Below are positions 5,735-8,401 of a stretch of 8,401 bases of DNA, piece after piece; within the stretch, counting starts at the first letter, position 1, and each line of letters opens with the position of its first letter. Source of the DNA: Verrucomicrobiota bacterium. GTDB lineage: Bacteria > Verrucomicrobiota > Lentisphaeria > Victivallales > Victivallaceae. The stretch spans positions 1 through 8,401 of the forward strand of contig JAEWSS010000190.1 of NCBI GenBank assembly GCA_023459755.1, read 5' to 3'. The position numbers and the translations under genes are program-made. Below the pieces are notes generated by a model. It saw nothing but the letters and a program-made list of their open reading frames with translations, ran no database searches and was not told the DNA's origin.

Positions 5735-6268
5735 ATGAAAAAAGTATTGATTCTTTCCGGCAGTCCCCGGCGCGGCGGAAATTCCGATGTTCTTTGTGAC
5801 GAATTTGCCAAAGGCGCGGAATCGGGCGGTCACGCGGTCGAAAAAATTTTTATTAAAGACAAGACCATTCACTACTGCACCGGCTGCGGCGTCTGCAACA
5901 ATACCCACGTCTGCGTCCAGAAGGACGACATGGCGGAGATTCTGGAAAAAATGCTTGCCTCCGACGTGATTGTGCTGGCTACTCCGGTCTATTTTTACAG
6001 CATGTGCGGGCAGTTGAAGACATTGATCGACCGCGTTGTTCCGCGCTACACAGAAATTGCCGACAAATCGTTCTATCTGATCGCGACGGCGGCGGAAGAC
6101 GCTCCGGCCACTTTTGACGGGACGATCGCCGGTTTCCGCGGTCTGCTTGATTGCCTGCCCGGAGCGGTGGAAGGAGGAATGGTTTTGGGCGGCGGCGCGT
6201 GGCAAAAGGGAGAAATTCAAAACACCCCCGCCATGAAAAAGGCTTTTGAAGTCGGAAAAAACATATAA
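5735..6268 (+). CDS. Flavodoxin-family protein / NADPH-dependent FMN reductase
   Basis: At 177 residues this is the length of compact iron-sulfur-flavoprotein-like FMN reductases. Residues 9-17, GSPRRGGNS, form the FMN phosphate-binding loop. TPVYFYSMCGQLKTLIDR at 83-100 is the second flavin-contact block. Between them lie four cysteines, C48, C51, C54 and C60, in the pattern CX2CX2CX5C. Such a compact motif binds a 4Fe-4S cluster in iron-sulfur flavoproteins, so this may be an Isf-type protein rather than a plain quinone reductase; the spacing alone does not decide. It probably acts in the cytoplasm, passing electrons from a reduced nucleotide or ferredoxin to quinones or similar acceptors. 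AGGAG at 5721-5725 supports the start. It is cotranscribed with the Cys hydrolase. Confidence 0.9.
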   Translation: MKKVLILSGSPRRGGNSDVLCDEFAKGAESGGHAVEKIFIKDKTIHYCTGCGVCNNTHVCVQKDDMAEILEKMLASDVIVLATPVYFYSMCGQLKTLIDRVVPRYTEIADKSFYLIATAAEDAPATFDGTIAGFRGLLDCLPGAVEGGMVLGGGAWQKGEIQNTPAMKKAFEVGKNI

Positions 6269-6286
6269 CGTCGGAAATGATTTATC

Positions 6287-6322
6287 ACAATATCGAAGAA
6301 ACCCGCGTTCCTTCGATATTGT
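6287..6322. terminator. Strong hairpin between convergent genes, possible bidirectional terminator
   Basis: ACAATATCGAAG at 6287-6298 pairs perfectly with CTTCGATATTGT at 6311-6322, a 12-bp stem with a 12-base loop. It sits between the flavodoxin stop (6268) and the stop of the minus-strand transporter (6341). No T run follows the stem on either strand, so it is not a textbook intrinsic terminator, but position and perfect symmetry support a transcript-end role. Confidence 0.55.
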
Positions 6323-6340
6323 TCGGCATGATGATTGCTT

Positions 6341-7051
6341 TTACAGCCCCAGGCAGACGATGGCGAGGCCGCAGCACATCACCGTCGCTCCGGCGATTTC
6401 CGGGGCAAAACGCTCCATCCAGTTGATCCGCAGTGCATTCAATCCCATTACGCCGAGCGTAACCGCCGTCAGCATGGTCAGAATCGTGGCGATGCTGAAC
6501 ACCGTCGCCGTCAGCACGACGCTTGCCGTTCCCAGCACGGCGGACGCGGTCAGCAACGGCAGAAGCGCTTCGCACGGACCCAGCACGAAAATGATGAACA
6601 CCACCCAGTACGAAAGGCTTTTCTCGTCGTTCCGGGCGTGGTCGTGCTCCATATCGTGCCGATGCGTTGTGACCGTGCCGTTGAGATGGACGTGCTTGTG
6701 TTCATGCGGACGCTTTTTCCAGCGGGCGTACAAGGCGTGAAGCAGAATCGCCGCGCCCATCCCGACCAGCGCGCAGGCGGCGATGTCGCCGCGCCATGAT
6801 TCGACCAATTCCAACTGAGCGTCCGAAAGCAGTTCCGCAAAAAGCAGGAATCCAGCCGCCAGCAGAAGAGCGCTTCCAACGTGGCCGACGCCGCAGACCA
6901 GCGTCCACAATAACGTTTTGAACCATCCGTAGTTGCGACTTTTTGCAATGGCGATGAACGGCAGATAATGGTCCGGTCCGGTGACGGTGTGAACCACTCC
7001 CGTCACCACGGCGGTGAGCAGCAGAACGGACAGTGTCATTTCCGAATTCAT
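6341..7051 (-). CDS. TauE/SafE- or NicO-like membrane transporter with His-rich loop
   Basis: A 236-residue membrane protein with about six hydrophobic segments. The first span carries HTVTGPDHYL (H21, D27, H28), and CGVGHVGSA (H57) lies in the second. These match the UreH/NicO/RcnA-like branch of nickel-cobalt and TauE-type exporters. A cytoplasmic or periplasmic loop at about 114-142 is very rich in His (H116, H118, H120, H122, H130, H132, H136, H138), as in nickel/cobalt efflux proteins of the RcnA kind. FVLGPCEALLPLL at 155-167 is another conserved span. The cargo may be Ni or Co ions, or a sulfur or organic anion; the His loop favours a metal. The start at 7051 is chosen over the long frame to 7312 because GGAG lies just upstream and the extra residues are shadow of the upstream gene. 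Only two bases separate it from that gene. Confidence 0.82.
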   Translation of the reverse strand: MNSEMTLSVLLLTAVVTGVVHTVTGPDHYLPFIAIAKSRNYGWFKTLLWTLVCGVGHVGSALLLAAGFLLFAELLSDAQLELVESWRGDIAACALVGMGAAILLHALYARWKKRPHEHKHVHLNGTVTTHRHDMEHDHARNDEKSLSYWVVFIIFVLGPCEALLPLLTASAVLGTASVVLTATVFSIATILTMLTAVTLGVMGLNALRINWMERFAPEIAGATVMCCGLAIVCLGL

Positions 7052-7053
7052 GA

Positions 7054-8202
7054 TTATTCTCCAAAGGTTTTTGCGGCGAGTTTCATTTTTTCGCGGACCG
7101 GCACGCCGAACGGACAGCGTTTTTCGCACGCGCCGCACTGGATGCACTCGGAGGCGTGATGTTCCAGAAGTTTGTAATGCTCCCGCACTGTTTCCGGCAC
7201 GGAACCCTGCGCCAGCGCGAGATTCAAAAATTTGTTTACCTCCGCAACGCTGATCGCTTTCGGGCATGGAGCGCAGTGTCCGCAGTACATGCAGTGACCA
7301 GACCACGAACACTTTTCAAGTCCGGCAAGGACTGTCGAATAATCCTTATCCGCCTCGGACGCGAAGCACCAAGCGAGCGCGGCTTCGATTTCCGCAATTG
7401 AGCGGCACCCGACCATCACCGCCGCCACCGCCGGACGGGTCAGCGCGTAATGAAGCGCCTGAACCGGCGTCATCGCTTTGCCGAACATCGACTGGTCGGC
7501 TTTCAGCAAATCGCCGCCGGCATAGACTTTCATCACGTCGATTCCGATGCCGAGGCGTTCGCAGATGGTGTAAAGTTCCTCACGCTCGGAATTGAAGTTG
7601 TGATATTGTTTTTCGTAAACCTCGTCCGCCCAGAGTTTTTCGACATCCTCGCCCGGCGGCTGCATGTCGTAGCAGGGGTTGGCGGAGAACATCAGAACGT
7701 CGATCAGTCCGGTTTCCGCCGCCATTTTCGCCACGATCGGGTTGTGACTGGAAATACCGACAGCGCGGATTTTCCCGGCCGCTTTCAGCTCTTGGACGAA
7801 GTCGATAAACGGCGTATCAAAAATCGCGTGAAAATCCGCCATTTGATCGCAGTAGTGAATCATGCCGACATCGACATGATCTGTGCCGAGTCGCGTCAGC
7901 AGATCGTCGAAGGCGGCGCGGGATTCCGCGACGTTGCGGGTGCGTTCATACTGGCCGTTTTTCCACACCGAGCCGACGTGTCCCTGAACGTGGAAACGGT
8001 CGAAGCGCCCGGCAATCGCATGGCCGATGGCCGAACGGAGTTCCGGGTCGGAGGCGTAAATGTCGATGAAGTTGATGCCGTTTTCAATGGCAAAATCCAT
8101 CATTTTTTTCGCTTCGGCGTGAGTTTTTCCGGCGAATCCCTCGCAACCGAGCGAAATCGCGCCCACTTCAATTCCGGTTTTGCCGAGTTGACGGTAAATC
8201 AT
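7054..8202 (-). CDS. Aldo/keto reductase with C-terminal 2x[4Fe-4S] ferredoxin domain; atypical active site
   Basis: The 382-residue protein opens with the AKR start MIYRQLGKTGIEV. Residues 1-285 are the TIM barrel, with FIDIY at 45-49, MIHYCD at 114-119 and VGISSHNP at 148-155. Residues 298-363 hold two cysteine clusters. C304, C307, C310 and C313 follow the pattern CX2CX2CX2CP, and C353, C356, C359 and C363 follow the classic CX2CX2CX3CP. Asp47 and His116 of the AKR tetrad are kept. The Tyr expected five residues after the Asp is Asp52, and the Lys block reads FHVQGHVGS with Gln73, so the classic hydride-transfer set is incomplete. It may use its clusters for electron transfer. GGAGGAG lies before the ATG; the start overlaps the upstream stop by four bases (ATGA). 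It is followed closely by the transporter. Confidence 0.88.
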   Translation of the reverse strand: MIYRQLGKTGIEVGAISLGCEGFAGKTHAEAKKMMDFAIENGINFIDIYASDPELRSAIGHAIAGRFDRFHVQGHVGSVWKNGQYERTRNVAESRAAFDDLLTRLGTDHVDVGMIHYCDQMADFHAIFDTPFIDFVQELKAAGKIRAVGISSHNPIVAKMAAETGLIDVLMFSANPCYDMQPPGEDVEKLWADEVYEKQYHNFNSEREELYTICERLGIGIDVMKVYAGGDLLKADQSMFGKAMTPVQALHYALTRPAVAAVMVGCRSIAEIEAALAWCFASEADKDYSTVLAGLEKCSWSGHCMYCGHCAPCPKAISVAEVNKFLNLALAQGSVPETVREHYKLLEHHASECIQCGACEKRCPFGVPVREKMKLAAKTFGE

Positions 8203-8401
8203 TTGAACTCCTCCGCAATTTGTTTCATGAAAGCGGGAATGTCGATTTTCTGCGGGCAGTGTTTTTTGCATGCGCCGCAGTTTACGCAGGCCGAGGCTCT
8301 GGAGTCCTCGGGAATCACATGGTAGTTATTGCTGAAAACCCATTTGTTCCCGGAAATTTTATACTGATTGTAAAGTCCGAAAATTTTTGGGATTTCCACT
8401 C
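8199..8401 (-). CDS. Aldo/keto reductase C-terminal ferredoxin domain, 5' part outside window
   Basis: Only the last 67 codons are in the window and the frame is open at the edge; the GTG at 8399 is internal. The visible part reads EIPKIFGLYNQYK near the start, then ACVNCGACKKHCPQK, then a short helix ending IAEEFK. This is the typical tail of ferredoxin-tailed AKRs, where a first cysteine cluster, CX2CX2CX2CP, stands just before (V)xIPxIFxLYN. The second cluster, CX2CX2CX3CP, is intact here. It overlaps the next AKR gene by four bases and is the upstream member of the AKR-AKR-transporter operon. The full barrel and its catalytic residues cannot be judged. Confidence 0.85.
   Translation of the reverse strand, partial: VEIPKIFGLYNQYKISGNKWVFSNNYHVIPEDSRASACVNCGACKKHCPQKIDIPAFMKQIAEEFK

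Noticed and set aside
6277..6400. Plus-strand ORF starting MIYHNIEE
   Set aside because: It runs antisense into the transporter gene, ends soon and lacks a clear ribosome site; kept only as a sequence resemblance to the small ORF at 4505.
7052..7312. N-terminal extension of the His-loop transporter by 87 codons
   Set aside because: It is an out-of-frame shadow of the iron-sulfur aldo/keto reductase tail; a good GGAG site precedes the ATG at 7051.
8203..8271. Longer start for the aldo/keto reductase
   Set aside because: The AKR family begins at MIYRQLGKTG, with GGAGGAG directly upstream; the extension lies in the upstream AKR tail.
7450..8325. 291-codon plus-strand open frame
   Set aside because: It is antisense to the aldo/keto reductase, has no family resemblance and no ribosome site; a GC-skewed shadow frame.

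Overview
The window is compact bacterial DNA with short intergenic gaps, clear Shine-Dalgarno sites and ATG starts. I see no tRNA, rRNA, CRISPR array or intact mobile element. Iron-sulfur aldo/keto reductases, a flavodoxin-type protein and two exported hydrolases with Sec signal peptides fit a Gram-negative anaerobe or facultative anaerobe. The sequence alone does not fix the phylum; a PVC-type (for example Lentisphaerota-like) or similar gut bacterium is only a guess.

Layout from left to right. (1) Positions 1-2155, plus strand: the 3' part of a carboxymuconolactone-decarboxylase/cupin fusion, then an exported HSL-type alpha/beta hydrolase fused to a C-terminal antibiotic-biosynthesis-monooxygenase (YgiN-like) domain. 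(2) 2156-2443: a gene-free stretch with a terminator-like hairpin between converging genes. (3) 4188 down to 2444, minus strand: a tight operon lrgA-lrgB-GntR/FadR-type regulator. A perfect 17-bp palindrome of the FadR/PdhR operator type overlaps the probable promoter. (4) 4243-4614: the C-terminal remnant of a flavodoxin-family gene, a promoter carrying a perfect dyad (MerR-like architecture), and a 32-codon ORF with a good ribosome binding site. (5) 4615-6268, plus strand: an exported dienelactone-hydrolase-like protein with a cysteine nucleophile and a flavodoxin/NADPH-dependent FMN reductase. (6) 6287-6322: a strong hairpin between converging genes. (7) 8401 down to 6341, minus strand: the 3' end of one ferredoxin-tailed aldo/keto reductase, a second ferredoxin-tailed but catalytically atypical aldo/keto reductase, and a TauE/NicO-like membrane transporter with a histidine-rich loop.

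How it may fit together (inference). Aldo/keto reductases, flavodoxin, CMD/cupin, ABM and hydrolase proteins often occur together in bacterial clusters that handle reactive carbonyls, quinones or other electrophiles, so the flanks look like one such reductive-detoxification island. The lrgAB-regulator operon is lodged within it and looks like a self-contained unit for pyruvate or a related small acid. LrgAB-type proteins are linked to pyruvate transport in some Firmicutes, and the operator closely matches the site class used by the pyruvate sensor PdhR. The flavodoxin remnant at its edge suggests the unit arrived by rearrangement that destroyed a flavodoxin gene.
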